A stretch of 64,000 bases of DNA from Apium graveolens (taxonomy: Eukaryota > Streptophyta > Magnoliopsida > Apiales > Apiaceae), in NCBI RefSeq assembly GCF_009905375.1, contig NC_133656.1, forward strand, positions 234,307,111-234,371,110, in the 5' to 3' direction. The notes under the pieces are model-generated. The model saw nothing but the letters and a program-made list of their open reading frames with translations. It did no database searches and was not told the origin of the DNA. Shown here piece after piece: positions 13,283 through 24,325 of this stretch. The first letter of the stretch is position 1. The number at the start of each line of letters is the position of its first letter. The position numbers and the translations under genes are program-made.

Positions 13283-16144
13283 ATGAGCCCTAAGATAGTA
13301 CCTCAGTCTCAACAGAAGAGAAGGAGAATTGTTCTGAGAGATGAGTCAGATACTGAGGAACAGGTTCCAATATCAGAACCTATTTTTATAAAAGCTGAGA
13401 AGATCTCTTCTCAGAAAGATACTGAAAATGGGAGCTCTAGGTCCCTCAAAATGATTAGAAAGCTAAATACTGATGAAGAAGCTCCCAAAGTCTCAACTTC
13501 AGCAAAGAGACTTAAAAAGCAAAGAGCCAGGAGGGCTGTAAGTGAATCATCTCACTCTAAGGAAGTCCTGGAAGCAGCTAAGGAAGGGGGTCAGGAATCT
13601 CTGATCCCAACAGAACCTATAGTCATTGAATTACTTCCCACAGCTGAATCAGACTTTACTCAAGCTCAAAAGTCTCCTATTCAAGAGCAAGAGGATATTC
13701 CAGAGCAAGTGCCTACACCTCTTGTATCTCCTATAATTGATCCAGTACATGTTGAAGACCCAAGTACAAGTGCTGAAATTGATATTTATAACTTGATTGT
13801 GCCTGAGGTTCTGTACTTGGAAGCTCCACCAACTCAACTCACTCCACCAACAACACCAATTCTAGATGCTGATTTCAATGAAGATATACCAACAACACCA
13901 ATTCTGAATCTGGATGATGAAAATCAGATTTTAGGTGGGCATCAAAATTTGGATGTTGATCAGAACTTAGTTGCAGATCATAATTTAGAGGATGATGTTG
14001 AAGCCTCTATAGCCTCACATACTGTTATTTTATCAGAGGATGCTGATACTGCAGGCTCTGTAAGTTATGATGCTGACAATGCTGAAATTACTGGTGAAGC
14101 TACTACAAATGTAGATGTTGATGCAGCTGGTCCTTCAGGACATGTACCTCAACAAACAGCTAACAAAGCTGCTTTGATCAAGAAGTTTGTTAGAGAGGAT
14201 GCACCAGTACCTTGGAGTTAAACTCCTAGAGGAAAGGAGTGGACTAAGGAATGGAACACAGTTAGTTTTGTTCCTACAAAAAAAATTCTTGCTGAGCACC
14301 TGGCTAAGGCTGATGAAATGCTGATAAATAATGATTTCAAGGCACATCTGAGAGTTACTGCATTGAGTACAAGGCACCTTCAAGGTTAACACTCAATAAC
14401 TCATGACAAGGTGAATAAAATTCAAGAATCTCTGATCCAGCAAGATATGAATATAAAATTGGAAAAGAACAGATTTTTCAAGCCAGCCTTTGACCGAATT
14501 GGGTATATTGAAAAAACTCAGGAGAAGCAACAAGATCAAATTTCTGAAATTCTAAAGAATCAAGCTTCTCAGTAAACTCAACTCAATGAGATCCAATCCT
14601 CGGTGGAATTGTTTGTCTCTCTTCTTTTACCTGCTGATGCCAAAAAGGGGGAGAAAATAATTAAGTCCAAATGCAAATCTATGCAACCATTGAAGGGTAA
14701 GGATGATGGAAATGATGACCAGGGAAACTCTGGAATGGGTAGAGGTCATGGTCAAGGCAAAGGTTTTTCATCAAGCAAAGCTGGAACTACAAGTCAAAGA
14801 ACAAGTTATGATACTGGGAGAAGAATAAGTTCTGATACTGGTAAAAGGATAAGTTCTACTGGAAATCTGGAGCTTGATGAAGAAATTTCAAAGAGAGTAT
14901 TTCTTAAAGAAAATCCAGGAATGGACTTTGAAGGTCTAAAGGAAGAAGAAGCTAGACTTAAAGCAGAAAAAGTCAACTCTAAGTCTAAAGCTTCTGTTGT
15001 TGGAAAGAAACTTCCAAAACCTAAGGGTGTTGTGATAAAAGAAAAGACAAATTCTGAGGCAACCAAAGCCAAATCACAAGTGGAGATAGATCCAAGATCC
15101 AAGGGAAAAGAAAAAATTGGTGAACCTGTAAAGGTATATGTGCCAATCATAGATGAAGAAATAATTGATGAAGAAGATGCTAGTCTTACTCTGATGAAAA
15201 AGAAGATTTCTCAACCAACCTCTGACATAGCTCAAGTTGTTCAGAGTCAAGATATAGTTAGTTCTGATATGACAGTGAAGCAAGCAACCTCTGACATAGC
15301 TCAAGTTGGCTTGATATCAGAAGATAAGGAAAAGGAAACCTCTAACATTGCTCATGTTAAACCTTTAAAGATATTACTACCAGGATTCACAAAAGCTCAA
15401 CAGACTCAACCTTTGAAGACTACATCAAGTGGTTTTGAAGCAAGAGTTGTTACAGGAAATGAAGCAAGAGACAAATCAGGATTGGGTAGTTCTAAAGAAA
15501 GGAGAGTACACAACACTACCAATGATCCAACTTCCTTGAGTGAACCAGGAGTAGGAGCAACTCCTGAGAGATTGAATCAACTTGAATCTGTACAAATGGT
15601 TTATCACTCTATTTTGAAAGAAGATATCATGTTATACTTTATGAAAGATGTGAGGGTATTCCAGATCAGGGAGAATGCTATTCCAATGAAGTATTTTGAA
15701 GAAATGAAACATGTTCTATTCCTACTTCAAGTGAAAAATAGATCAACAGATGGTACTGCAGGTTATTTAAAATCAAATATTCAAAGATAGAAAAAGCTTT
15801 ACTCTGTAAAGTCTGACAGCCCATACTGTCCTAAGTACAGATCTCACAGTGGAGAAATTGTTGAGATGAAGTCTAATATTGCTAAAATCATCACTACATT
15901 TTCTGGTATTAAGGGACTTGAATTCAATCTAGAGTCTGATAAAGCCTATATCATCAGACTAGAATAGGATATAAAGAAAGATAAAATAAATGATCTCAGG
16001 GTTGTTACCTTTCAAATTGGTGAAGATATAGTTGAATTGAAAAATGCTAAAAGAAGGATGGTCAATGAACTTGAATATGCTGAGAGATGTCTTTTGAAGA
16101 ACTATCTCAGAACAACTCCTGACATCAAAGAGATCAGAAATTGA
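13283..16144 (+). pseudogene. Element A extra ORF (post-pol), broken
   Basis: One frame runs from the ATG at 13283 to the TGA at 16142-16144, about 950 codons, with in-frame stops at 14219, near 14384, near 14573, 15788 and near 15965. The product is hydrophilic, with acidic repeats in the first third, a Gln/Lys-rich part likely to form a coiled coil (about 14400-14575), a KKGEK motif (about 14642-14656) and a Lys/Ser-rich middle with three copies of a TSDIAQV-like phrase (about 15222-15350). Position between pol and the 3' LTR matches the extra ORF of Sireviruses, sometimes called env-like. I see no signal peptide or membrane segment, so an envelope role is not supported. Its function is unknown. 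Confidence 0.7.
14642..14657 (+). other. Internal polypurine tract in element A
   Basis: AAAAAGGGGGAGAAAA lies inside the extra ORF, where it encodes KKGEK. It resembles the true tract next to the LTR (TTGGGGGAGAT). An equivalent tract sits at the KKGEK motif of element B. It could be an extra priming site; this is inferred from sequence only. Confidence 0.45.
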
Positions 16145-16337
16145 AGCCAAGTCAAAGATCTACAACTGCTTAAATTCTGAAGTGTATACAGACTGAAGCT
16201 GAAATCAGATTTTAAGGATGGTAAAGCTATAAGGACTGTAAGTTGTAGTTATCTAGTCAAATTCTCATGCATTTGTACTTAACGTTTTTGACATCATCAA
16301 ATATCTGTTAAACTTGTATATTATGCTAGTTTACAAG

Positions 16338-16348
16338 TTGGGGGAGAT
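16338..16348 (+). other. Element A polypurine tract
   Basis: TTGGGGGAGAT directly precedes the LTR start TGTTAG. This is the standard position and sequence for a Copia plus-strand primer. Confidence 0.85.
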
Positions 16349-16953
16349 TGTTAGATATATTTGTGATGTCAAGTCTAATATGATTTGTGTTTAGTTTTCA
16401 GATCTTAATTAACAGGACAAATCAGGATTTAACTGGAAATCAGTACTTATACTAAAGTCGGGACTTAAGATATCAGAACATAAGTTGTCAGAACTTAAGT
16501 TATCAGGAGATATTTATCAGGAGATAATATCAGGATTTAAGGAGTCTTTCAGATAAGGAAGGCGGCTGATTGAAGGAAAGAAGAACGAGACAAACATAAG
16601 AAGAGATATGCATGGAGAAGAATTCTATGAAGAATAGAATACTTGGAAGAAAAGATAACTGATTGATATATATTAGGAAGCAGAATCATATTCGATATCA
16701 ATTAGAAGATTATCTTGTAACTGTGTAGTATATAAACACAGGCATAGGGTTTATACTATATGTGTTATCTTAATCGAGATTATTATTCATTGTAACCCTA
16801 GCAGCTCTTGTGATAATTTGTTCATCACTGAGAGAGAACAGTTCTTTGTAACAGAGTTTATTGTATTGAATAAAATCTGTGTTCTGTTAATATTCGATTT
16901 GATTGTAGTAAACACTATATTCAACCCCCTTCTATAGTGTGTGTGACCTAACA
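16349..16953 (+). repeat. Element A 3' LTR (605 bp)
   Basis: Begins TGTTAGATATATTTG and ends GTGACCTAACA, an inverted TGTTAG/CTAACA pair. A TATA-like GTATATAAACA lies at about 16728-16737. The conserved ATTCAACCCCCTTCT block near the end is typical of this Copia group. The first 200 bp holds short repeats built on ATCAGGA and CAGAACTTAAGT (16420-16545). The base after 16953 is already pol coding sequence of element B. Confidence 0.88.
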
Positions 16954-18510
16954 TGTCTATATAGCAGTTTCCTATCTAAGAAAGAACCAAAGAAGGTAGA
17001 AGAAGCTTTGTTGGATCCTGATTGGATTTTAGTTATACAGGAAGAGCTAAACCAATTTGAAAGGAACAATGTTTGGAAGCTGGTACCCAAGCCTAAAGGA
17101 AAGAATCCAATAGACACCAAATGGGTATTTAGAAACAAGATGGGTGAAAATGGCATAGTGGTCAGGTACAAAGCTATATTGGTTGCTAAGGGCTATTTTC
17201 AACAAGAATGAATAGATTTTGATGAAACCTTTGCTCCTGTTGCAAGACTTGAAGCCATCAGAATCTTCTTAGCCTACGTAGCCCATGCCAATTTTAAGGT
17301 CTATCAAATGGATGTCAAGAGTGCTTTTCTAAATGAAGATTTGGAGGAGGAAGTCTATGTCAGTCAGCCTCCTGGTTTTGAAGATCCAAATCTACCTGAT
17401 CATGTATACTATCTTTTAAAAGCACTCTATGGATTGAAGCAAGCACCTAGAGCCTGGTATTACACTTTGTCAAACTTTCTTTTAGAGAATCACTTCACTA
17501 GAGGTACTGTAGAGAAAACTTTATTCTTTAGAAATGTTAATGGCTCTAGCATACTTGTTCAAATTTATATAGGTGACATTATTTTTGGCTCTACAGATGA
17601 AAAACTTTGCAAAATGTTTGCAAAATTGATGCAAAGTAAGTATGAAATGAGCATGATAAAAGAACTAACTTACTTTCTTGGTTTGCAAGTTAAGCAAGTT
17701 AGTGATGGAATATATATTAGTCAAACTAAATACATTTATGATCTTTTAAAGAAGTTTGAATCAATGGATTGCACATCTGCAAAAACTCCCATGGCCACTG
17801 CAACTAAACTTGAATTAAACAATACTGAAAAGTCTGTGGATATTTCAAGCTATAGAGGTATGGTTGGCTCACTTCTATATTTAACAGCTAGTAGGCCAGA
17901 TATAATATTTGCTACATATCTTTGTGCTAGATTTCAGGCTGATCCTAGATAATCTCATTTAATTGCTATTAAGAGAATTTTCAGATATCTCAAAGGTACA
18001 CCAAAACTTGGCATTTGGTACCCTAGAGATTCTGGTTTTCATCTAACTGGTTACTCAGATGCAGATTATGCAGGTTGTAGAATTGATAGAAAAATTACAA
18101 CAGGAACCTGTCATTTTCTAGGAAACAAGCTTGTGTCCTAGTTCAGTAAAAAGCAAAATTCAGTTTCTACTTCTACAGCAGAAGCTGAATATATTGCTGC
18201 TGGCAGTTGCTGTGCACAAATTTTGTGGATAAAAAACCAATTGCTAGACTATGGTCTGCAATTGGAAAGAATTCCTATTTTTCATGATAACACAAGTGCA
18301 ATTTCCAGCACTGAGAATCCAGTACAGCATTCAAGAACAAAGCACACAGACATCAAGTACCACTTCATAAGGGAACATGTAATGAATGGTAGTGTGGAAC
18401 TACATTTTGTTCCAAGTGAAAAACAGCTTGCAGATATATTTACCAAGCCATTGGATGAATCCACCTTTTTAAGGTTGGTAAGTGAGTTAGGTATGCTTAA
18501 TTATTCTTAA
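16954..18510 (+). pseudogene. Element B pol: reverse transcriptase and RNase H
   Basis: The frame opens at the junction with element A inside the RT upstream region (KKVEEALLDPDWI). It continues through [36 protein letters not shown], the catalytic region ([11 protein letters not shown], where YVDD is expected) and the RNase H end (HTDIKYHFIREHV, ADIFTKPLD), stopping at 18508-18510. Three in-frame stops break it: a TGA near 17209, a TAA near 17950 and a TAG near 18139 where Copia elements have Trp. In the catalytic motif, the usual tyrosine-valine-aspartate-aspartate reads YIGD, so a key aspartate is replaced by glycine. The element cannot encode active RT. Confidence 0.9.
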
Positions 18511-19005
18511 ATCTTTTCAGATATTTTGCAAGTTGTAATGCAGCCAGAAATTTAATTGATTTTTCAGTCTTGGATGAAATTTTAGCTAAGTCAAAATTTA
18601 CATCCCGACAGATGATCATTATCCATCGAGTTCGATCATCCGTCGGAATACAATTTGTTAATAAAATCAATTATTTTTCTGGAATTTTTATAACTCGATG
18701 GATAACTGATTTATCCTCATCCATCGAATTGTCTCAATCATAGCCGTTAATTTTCTGAACATTATCCATCGAGTATACTTACAGTTTGTAAGCATAACAC
18801 GACAGATAAGTGATGGAATTTTTACAGTTTATTTTTTTAACGACTATTTTGGGCAATTTTTATTGGTCACTTTATTTTACTTTATTATTTTTGACAGTTT
18901 TTTTTAAAGTATAAAAGCAGAATTCATTTTCATTACTTTTCTTTTATCATTCTCAATTCATCTGCTCTAACTTCTTTCTTTCTCAAAAGCAATTACCCTC
19001 TCTCT
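18511..19005 (+). repeat. Element B pol-to-ORF spacer with CGACGGAT-type repeats
   Basis: Non-coding spacer between the pol stop and the extra ORF. It carries CCGACAGATGATC, TTATCCATCGAG, GATCATCCGTCGG, CTCGATGGATAA, CATCCATCGAA and TTATCCATCGAG in both orientations (about 18603-18780). These are members of the same motif family found in the element's LTR. The end is pyrimidine-rich just before the ORF start. Confidence 0.7.
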
Positions 19006-21778
19006 TTGTGCAATTTTTACTCTCTAATAATGGCACCAGTCGTTAAAATCATGTCTCAAACTGGCTTTATCTATGAGAAGAACAATTTCACGGCTCTAGT
19101 GAATAAGGGGATTCAACAGTCTGGCGACTACCACAAAGTGATGGATTTTGTGCAAGGCTGTAAGCTCAAATATGCCATGCTAGAGTCTCCCACTATCTAC
19201 TGTGAGGTTGTGGAGGAAATATGGACGACTACAGTGTACAACTCAACTGACAAGACCATCACTTTCACTATTAAAGGTAAGGAATTTTGTGTTAATAGTG
19301 ACATTGTTAAAGCATACTTTAGGACTCCTGATAATATTGTCTCCACTCCACACACAGACACCGATATTGTTAACATGTTAAACTCCATGGGTTATGCACT
19401 CACCATCTCTAAATTAAGTGAAATTAGGAGATTGGGTCTTAGGAAAGAATGGAGTTTCCTGTGTGATGTAGTTACTAAAGTATTTTCTGGAAAAATTAGC
19501 AATTTTGATTCTGTTAATATCTCCATGCTCAACATTCATTACATGCTAGTAACTGAAAAATACTTCAATTTTAGTGATCTAGTCTTGTTTGAGTTGGGGT
19601 TTAAGTTAGGGGAGCTTAATAAGAGGGGTAAGAGTGTTTATTATGCTATATTTTTCATGATGCTTGCTAACCACCTCTCTGAGGACATTATGCTTGAGAA
19701 CCCAACCAACAAGTTAAACTGTTGGGTTCAAGAGAGAAGAATAATTGCAGATCTCAATAGAGCAAATCACCACAAAGAGGTGCCACTCTTCTACTTTCCA
19801 GTAATGGAGGCACCTCAGGTAAGTGAGGTAATTTCAACTGTCCCTACTCTTCCAACCTCAAACACTTCTTTACCTTCTAGTGTAGCAGTGGCATCTGTAT
19901 CAATGACTAGACAGATTCCTACCCAAGCTACCAAAACCAAAGTTTCAAAACCAAAGACAAAGAAAGCCCCCTCTGGTGTCTCTCAAAAGATGCCAGTTAT
20001 AAAATCCACTAAACACAAAGAGGGGAGTGTGAAGGTGGGAAAGACAGGTGAGGGACAGGGTGAAAATCAAAGAAGCCCTAAGGATAAGGATGGTGAGCAT
20101 AGTGTACCCAAACCAATCCACACCACAGTTTCCCAACAAACTGTGGTTGTTAATAAGGATAAAAGCTCAATTCTAGTTTCATCCTCCCAAAAGGATGTAA
20201 CTATTGAAACAAGCTCTAAACCAGGAGCACAGAACAAAAGGGGTAGGGACACAAGTTCACCACAAACCTACACAAGAAAGAAGAAAACTAAAACCCTTGG
20301 GGATGCACAGTGTACACACACAGTGCAAACTGGAGCTAAAGACCCAGTCACTGCACCATCTCAAAGTCAAATTGATGTGGCTCCAACAAATGTGGAGTCA
20401 CAGCCAAAATCTGTACAAATTGAAACACCTCAAACACCAAATTCTCCCACACACTCTTTGGATGTTGACATGATTCAAACATCACAACCATATTCTCCAT
20501 CTTTAACTCTGTTTGAGAAGCCAAAAATCCATGCAAGTGAGCATCATCTTCTAGATAATTTGTTGGCTCACTTTCCATTTCTTTCTGAGACTATTGAGAC
20601 ATCTGTGCCAAAATTTTCATCAATCTGCACAGATTCCACAATAGTCTCTACTCCAAACTCATACATTTATACTCACTCGATGGATATTGTTCATCTGTCG
20701 AGTAGTGATTGTATCCCGACGGATGTGCCTAACAGCAGTCATCCGTCGGATAGTCAAATTACTAACCCGATGGATATTTCTCATCCATTGGGTTCCTCTA
20801 CACAACTCCAAAGTTCAACTATAGTTACAAGTACAGATGCCTTAGTAATTGTGCAATCACTATTAGGATTGAGGGAAGGTAGTGACTTGAGTGAGAGTCT
20901 GGGTTGCTCCCACGAAAAGGAGAGAAAAAGAGTGATCCAATGCAGTCCATTTCTTCAGGACTGGCAAAAGTGAGTATGAGGAGTCCCACCTTAGATGGTG
21001 AAGGTGAGGGTGTGAGGGTGGGGAGCCAAGGTGAGACCTTGATGCAAGAAAAGAGAGATAATGAAAGAAATACTAGTACTGGAGATATAAGGATGGGTGT
21101 CATTGCAAGTGAGTTAATGAATGTCTAGGATGCTAACAGGGAGTAACTATTTCAACAAAGTCATGTTGTTGTAGATTCCACCTCCTTGGATGCTGAGGCA
21201 TTTACTCACCCTGTTCCAACATACTAACTTCTAGCTGGACAGGGCAATGAAAATGCAGAAAGGATGCTAAATTTGGTGCACATCACACAGTCCATGCAGA
21301 GAGCTAAGGATGCCATCACAGCTTTACCTTCAACAACTGGTGATGTTGATTATGAGACTGGAGGTTCATAAGAATTCTTTGCAGGTGAGGGTGGAGATAG
21401 TGAAGAAGAGCCATTGGACATAGGGGGAGAAGTAGGCCCTAATTCCAGATCAGGTATGCCATCTTGGGCATTTTCAAAGCAGTGTGATGAACACTATTTC
21501 AAGACAACCCTAATTCAACTTATACATCAGACACATTCTGCTCTTCAAACCACAACAAATTCCAGCACCAAGAAACTCCTTCAAGCACACCTTGCTTCTC
21601 TGTAACTACAATAAATCCAAGGTCTTCAACATACTCAGGATGTCACCACTATCAAAGGTGATATTGATCAAATGAAAAGGGACATTTCTGAAAGGTTGGA
21701 CTCTAAACTTCCTGAAGCTATAATGCTTGACATCAAGAGACAACTCAGGAAAAATTCTGATCTTGCCACAAAGATAGA
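19006..21778 (+). pseudogene. Element B extra ORF, 5' portion
   Basis: Open from 19006 (MCNFYSLIMAP; a second ATG at 19030 gives MAPVVKIMSQTG) to a stop at 20971-20973. A frameshift near 20915-20940 moves the reading to another frame, which stops at 21126-21128, with further decayed pieces to 21778. The first 250 residues look globular (VCEVVEEIW-like then YYAIFFMMLANHL). The rest is Lys/Ser/Thr/Pro-rich and low in complexity. Position after pol marks it as the Sirevirus extra ORF. I see no signal peptide or clear membrane anchor. It breaks at the Athila insertion (ATAGA) and resumes at 58170. Its function is unknown. Confidence 0.72.
20676..20792 (+). repeat. Three inverted-repeat pairs inside the extra ORF
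   Basis: CTCGATGGAT with ATCTGTCGAG (20676-20685/20693-20702), CCGACGGATG with CATCCGTCGG (20716-20725/20740-20749, perfect 10 bp) and CCCGATGGAT with ATCCATTGGG (20766-20775/20783-20792, one mismatch). They are the same motif as in the LTR of this element, here within coding sequence. Confidence 0.8.
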
Positions 21779-22021
21779 TGATAAGTGGCATTTCATACCA
21801 CTTAGAATGTCTTATAATGGCTTGAATCGATGTCTTGAAATCAAGTATTTTGTGTATTTGATGCGTTTTTCTAGTGTTTGTGCCTTTCAGGGTATTTCTT
21901 GCATTTGTGGGGAGATTTCATCAAGAATAAGCCTTAGTATGTGTTTGACATTGCAAGTGGGAAGTGAGGAGCAGAATACAGCAAAGAACGGAACCAAAAT
22001 AATTAATTTTCCAGAAAGGTG

Positions 22022-22105
22022 TTGGGCGCCTACTCAGTCTGGCTGGGTGGCCGCTCAGGAAGCTGGGCGCCCGCTCAGGATTGCTGGGCGGCCGCTCAGG
22101 GGCGC
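22022..22105 (+). repeat. GC-rich minisatellite in Athila 5' LTR (4 units)
   Basis: Four about 20-bp units built on GGGCGCCCGCTCAGGA and GGGCGGCCGCTCAGG, with palindromic cores. It lies about 80 bp upstream of the TATA box, in otherwise AT-rich DNA. Confidence 0.88.
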
Positions 22106-22181
22106 GAATTAAAATTCTGATTTTTAGAGTTCTTGTTATGCTGGACTTCTGACTTCTTAGATGGCTGGGTTTTGTGGGGCT

Positions 22182-22191
22182 TCTATATAAG
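22182..22191 (+). promoter_or_regulatory. Athila 5' LTR TATA box
   Basis: TCTATATAAG, conserved in all three copies of this LTR. Position after the GC-rich cluster and before the R-U5 part suggests the transcription promoter. Confidence 0.65.
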
Positions 22192-23661
22192 TAGTTTTCA
22201 GAGACGTTTCACGTGTGTTGAATCGTGGTATTAATCTAGGAGCAAGGAGATAAGGAAGAAGATCGTTTTAGCACATCGCAATGAAGAGGAAGCATAGTTT
22301 CTTGTGATTCTTTTATTCGTTGTAACATTGGATGCAAGTTTTCTTTACTTTGAACCTATTTACTCTTGTGACGTACTCTGGTTTAATATAAGTAGTTTTA
22401 TTAATTATTCTCGTGTGTTATTATCATGTTTTCATATGAACCCACGGTGACGATGAGTTCAATCATGGGCTAATCGTGATCATGGGGTCGTAACGGATTT
22501 GCTATGGAATTCTTTAGTTAGTTGTTTAATACCTTAGTTGTGGCGCCCTCCAAACCCGGGTCAGAAGTTTGGGGTCCACAATACATACACAATATATAAA
22601 CTTGTATATGAAATATTATTTGCAATGACCCTGCTTTACATAACCACGGATCGCAACAGGTTAAAGTATGAAAACAAGCCACAACCTTAACTTTTATTAC
22701 AACGTACCAAATCCCAACTAACTTAACTTACAACTGATAATGAATTTATTCTTACAATCTTACTATCTCATTACTGCAATAAGCTCTTGCTAGTTCGATC
22801 CAATAAAAAATCTGGAATCCTAGCTCGTACATTGAACTGGGAAAAACCTCGCTATCAACCGTATCCTTCTTAACTGTAGAATACATAAAAAGATTCGCAA
22901 AAGTGAGCTAACTAGCTCAGCAAGTCACAATGACAATAATTGAGGTTAATCAATGATCAAACGAAATGGTTCAGAGGAATCAAATTTATTTCTAAACAAT
23001 CATTAGAATTGGATATTCATTTTAAGTTTTAAAACCAAGGTTAGGCTGTTGATCAGTCACGCACTAACCCCGAGCAAAGCACACAGCACTGCTCTAATTA
23101 CTAGATCCAAGGCACACATTGGCATAACTTGACCATTGATATGGTCTGACCACGAATCTGGTCCCTATAAAAAACTATCCAATTCTAAGTGTTAGGTCCC
23201 AATATGTTTGTAGAAGGGGGGTTGAATACAAACTATACCGTTTAATCAAATAAAATGCGGAATAAAAAAGTGAAACAAAATTCAAGTTAAATAAAACTAT
23301 TATTAAACTTGAAAGGTGTTACAACACCGGTATCGTTTACAAGGGATTAATCTCAAATAAATTATTCCAAATCTAGAATAAATTCGACATGAAATTTTTC
23401 TATTTTTGAAATAAAAAGGATCAAATGCTAAAAGCAATTTGAGATTAAGTTCTAGGGATTTTGATCCGCTAGATAGTTACACAAAAACAAGAAAAGGATT
23501 TCTAGTGGTTTAGATTTAACAATAAATACTAGAAATTAATGTCCTGAGAAATTGCAATAAGTTCTCTGTTGTTCTGTGTTCTTCAGTTTGTTGTGATATT
23601 CAATGCTGTTCTGTGTTCTTCGGTTTCTGTTCTTTTATATTAAATCAAACCTTGATTTAAT

Positions 23662-23840
23662 TGGCAAGACAATCCTTTTAGCTCAGCAAGACAATCCTTT
23701 TAGCTGGTAGAACTTTCGGTAGGACTATTGATTAAACTGGTAGAACTTTCGGTAGGACTATTTATTGAACTGGCAAGACTATCGGCAAGACAATCTAAAA
23801 AGACTTGGAAAGACTTTCGGTATGACAATCAAATTGTCAT
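23662..23840. repeat. Short repeats in the Sirevirus-like solo LTR
   Basis: GCAAGACAATCCTTTTAGCT occurs twice. GGTAGAACTTTCGGTAGGAC occurs twice, and degenerate CAAGAC.ATC and GACTTTCGGTA copies follow. They lie inside the LTR and resemble in layout the motif clusters of elements A and B, but with a different sequence. Confidence 0.7.
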
Positions 23841-24325
23841 ACCAGTTCAAATATTTGTCTTGCTGATTTAATTTTGAATATTAATTCAAAATCATTTCTG
23901 AAAAATGCATAATATTAATTCAGAATTAATTAACCAATTAATTCAATTAATCAATAAATTAATCTTTGCAGATATAATTTATTTTCTTAATTAAATTATA
24001 TGACTTAATTAATTAATAGAGAATTAATATTAATCTTGAACATCAACCACTCTTCTGACAATCTTCTGAAAATCACTGAAACTTATGAATCCATTTCACC
24101 ACTTCAATGTTGACACTCGATGTACAGTCTGGTTCATGAATGACTAACATTTATGATGTTTCTTCATGTCTTGATTTTCTTCAGATTAAATCCCTGTAAT
24201 TAATTGATACCCTGACGAGATCTCTGTCACTTGATTAAATCCACAATCTTGATTTATATCACTGAGGCTTGATCAATTTCTTGAGCTTCTTCCAGTAAAT
24301 TAAGTCCTCAAGTCTGTAGATAAAC

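Larger units (their letters stand above)
13283..16953 (+). mobile_element. Element A: 3' part of a Sirevirus-like Copia
   Basis: Contains a long decayed extra ORF, a polypurine tract and a 3' LTR in the order expected for the end of a Sirevirus. No gag, protease, integrase, RT or 5' LTR is present to the left. Its right end abuts coding sequence of element B pol at 16954, so A inserted into B's pol. The left half of A and the left half of B are both missing from the window. Confidence 0.75.
21779..22538 (+). repeat. Athila 5' LTR, left part
   Basis: First 760 bp of the 5' LTR, interrupted by T2 after TTAGT (22534-22538). It includes the GC-rich minisatellite and the TATA box. With the right part (37747-38435) it totals 1449 bp, close to the 3' LTR (1457 bp). 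Confidence 0.93.

Noticed and set aside
21672..22112. 146-residue open frame
   Set aside because: It runs from the element B extra ORF into the Athila LTR across an insertion junction, so it is a chance fusion.
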